Of a stretch of 64,000 nt of DNA, positions 62,936 to 64,000 are shown piece after piece; position 1 is the first letter of the stretch, and the number at the start of each line of letters is the position of its first letter. A model generated the notes under the pieces. The model saw nothing but the letters and a program-made list of their open reading frames with translations, was not told the DNA's origin and did not search any database. A program made the position numbers and the translations under genes. The stretch comes from CAZHHH01 sp052400685 (GTDB lineage Bacteria; Bacteroidota; Bacteroidia; Bacteroidales; Marinilabiliaceae), in NCBI GenBank assembly GCA_052400685.1, contig JBQTGJ010000017.1; one strand, given 5' to 3'.

Positions 62936-63838
62936 ATGAAAAAGTTATTGTTTTTGATATTTGTTTTTACCGTTGCGTGTACAGCTGAATTACCTGTGTA
63001 TCTTTTTACGTCTTTTCGTGAACCTGGTACTGATGGATTGTATTTGGCTTACAGTTACGACGGATATCACTGGAACGATCTGAGTGGTCCTTATCTGACG
63101 CCTGAAGCCGGAGAATCCAGACTGATGCGCGATCCTTCAGTGGTACAAGGACCTGACGGAACTTATCATATGGTGTGGACCTGCGGGTGGCGTGGTGATA
63201 ATGGCTTTGGCTATGCTCACACCAAAGATTTTATTCATTGGTCCCAACAGCAATTCATTCCTGTAATGGCTCACGAACTGGATGTGGTGAATGTATGGGC
63301 GCCTGAGATTTTTTATGATGACGATAATGACCGTTTTATCATTATTTGGGCCTCTGCTATTCCGTTTCGTTTTCCTAAAGAACAGGAAGATGAAAATAAT
63401 AATCATCGTATGTATTACACAACTACAAAGGATTTTAAAACATTTACGGCTACTCAACTTTTTTTGGATCCTGGTTTTAGTGTGATTGATTGTGTTATTG
63501 TTAAAAGAGGGAAAAATGATTATGTGCTCGTTCTTAAAAATAATACGCGTCCTGAACGTAATATTAGTGTGGCTTTTGCGACCGATCCTTTGGGACCCTA
63601 TAACAATTTCTCAAAGCCTTTTACCGGGTTTCTGAGCGAAGGTCCAACTGTGTTAAAAAAAGGGAATGATTGGTTTATTTTTTATGATAATTACGGAGAT
63701 AAAAAGTATAGCGCTGTAAGAACCTCAAATTTTAAAACTTTCAGTAATATTAGTGATCAGGTCTCTTTTCCCGAAGGGCATAAACATGGAACTATCGTGA
63801 AAATTAACAAAAAAATATTGTCAGGTCTTTTGCATTAA
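62936..63838 (+). CDS. GH43-like five-bladed propeller glycoside hydrolase
   Basis: A 300-residue exported protein with signal peptide (possible lipobox FTVAC followed by TAEL, a slightly atypical lipoprotein signal). The propeller carries the GH43 clan pattern: base Asp in LMRDPSVVQGPDGTYHMVWT, VWAPEIFYDDDNDRFIIIWA, and the acid Glu candidate in FLSEGPTVLKKGNDWFIFYD. It is shorter than GH43 enzymes with a C-terminal sandwich and resembles small single-domain members (GH43_34-like or unclassified). Arabinan/galactan side-chain activity would fit the locus but is not shown. Confidence 0.82.
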   Translation: MKKLLFLIFVFTVACTAELPVYLFTSFREPGTDGLYLAYSYDGYHWNDLSGPYLTPEAGESRLMRDPSVVQGPDGTYHMVWTCGWRGDNGFGYAHTKDFIHWSQQQFIPVMAHELDVVNVWAPEIFYDDDNDRFIIIWASAIPFRFPKEQEDENNNHRMYYTTTKDFKTFTATQLFLDPGFSVIDCVIVKRGKNDYVLVLKNNTRPERNISVAFATDPLGPYNNFSKPFTGFLSEGPTVLKKGNDWFIFYDNYGDKKYSAVRTSNFKTFSNISDQVSFPEGHKHGTIVKINKKILSGLLH

Positions 63839-63956
63839 GCTGATAGCTTGCTACCAATATAAAATGCGATAAAGAGCAAAAGGTAGAGAACTGAAAGTTG
63901 ATAATCGAAAGCATAAAATATTTACCATCTGAGCTTAATATGAAAATTTTATATGT

Positions 63957-64000
63957 ATGAAAAATATTTTTGATTTGTTTTTTCCCGGGAAGTGTGGATG
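63957..64000 (+). CDS. Start of next gene, possibly comF-like (partial)
   Basis: An ATG at 63957 opens MKNIFDLFFPGKCG before the window ends. ComF-type phosphoribosyltransferases typically begin with a short hydrophobic DLFFP stretch and a Cys of a zinc knuckle, which this resembles. Fourteen residues are too few for a firm call. The preceding 118 bases after the GH43-like gene are AT-rich with no clear terminator. Confidence 0.4.
   Translation, partial: MKNIFDLFFPGKCG

Overview
The window is a piece of a Bacteroidota chromosome. The evidence is three SusC/SusD pairs, a hybrid two-component regulator, type IX secretion (T9SS) C-terminal sorting domains, lipoproteins with acidic residues after the lipidated cysteine, AT-rich leaders mostly without Shine-Dalgarno sequences, and TAnnTTTG-like -7 boxes. 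A member of Bacteroidales/Marinilabiliales is the likeliest host; genus and species cannot be read from the sequence.

Layout. (1) Positions 1-7562 are ordinary chromosome: the 3' end of a 5S rRNA with its terminator, a secreted carboxypeptidase-regulatory-domain protein, a very acidic small protein, an XRE-cupin regulator paired with an acyl-CoA synthetase, then minus-strand genes (aldo/keto reductase + DUF3820; ArfB, an acidic protein, DoxX). (2) 8084-36085 is a xylan utilisation locus: an HTCS sensor/regulator, SusC-SusD-TIG surface protein-GH10 xylanase (terminator), a second SusC-SusD (terminator), then an SGNH acetylesterase, GH3 beta-xylosidase, GH67 alpha-glucuronidase and GH43. Together these would bind, cut, deacetylate, deglucuronidate and finish acetylated glucuronoxylan. 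(3) 36494-43726 holds a LacI-type regulator and an acid-sugar catabolic operon (iron alcohol dehydrogenase, DapA-family aldolase, PdxA-like dehydrogenase, DUF1537 kinase, Na+ symporter). (4) 43761-63838 is a pectin locus: a T9SS-sorted unknown, SusC-SusD, PL1, CE8 pectin methylesterase, a second PL1, DUF3826, a large two-part beta-helix protein, GH140-like, GH28 and a GH43-like enzyme. The first bases of another gene, possibly comF-like, lie at the right edge.

The most unusual signal is not a gene. Two families of short dispersed repeats sit in the leaders of these loci, always in the orientation of the downstream gene. Family A (about 142 bp, five clear copies and one degenerate) precedes the HTCS, the second SusC, the LacI regulator, the second PL1 and GH140, and probably the first SusC. 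In the GH140 gene it has run into the reading frame. Family B (88-91 bp, a tandem pair plus one distant copy) ends exactly at the start codon of the third SusC and of the CE8 gene and can fold into a branched structure. A second signal is a set of CG-centred LacI-type palindromes: one in the spacer of a recognisable promoter, one perfect 16-bp copy in the leader of the catabolic operon, and one perfect 14-bp copy just inside the large beta-helix gene. They suggest that the LacI protein controls both acid-sugar catabolism and parts of the pectin locus.
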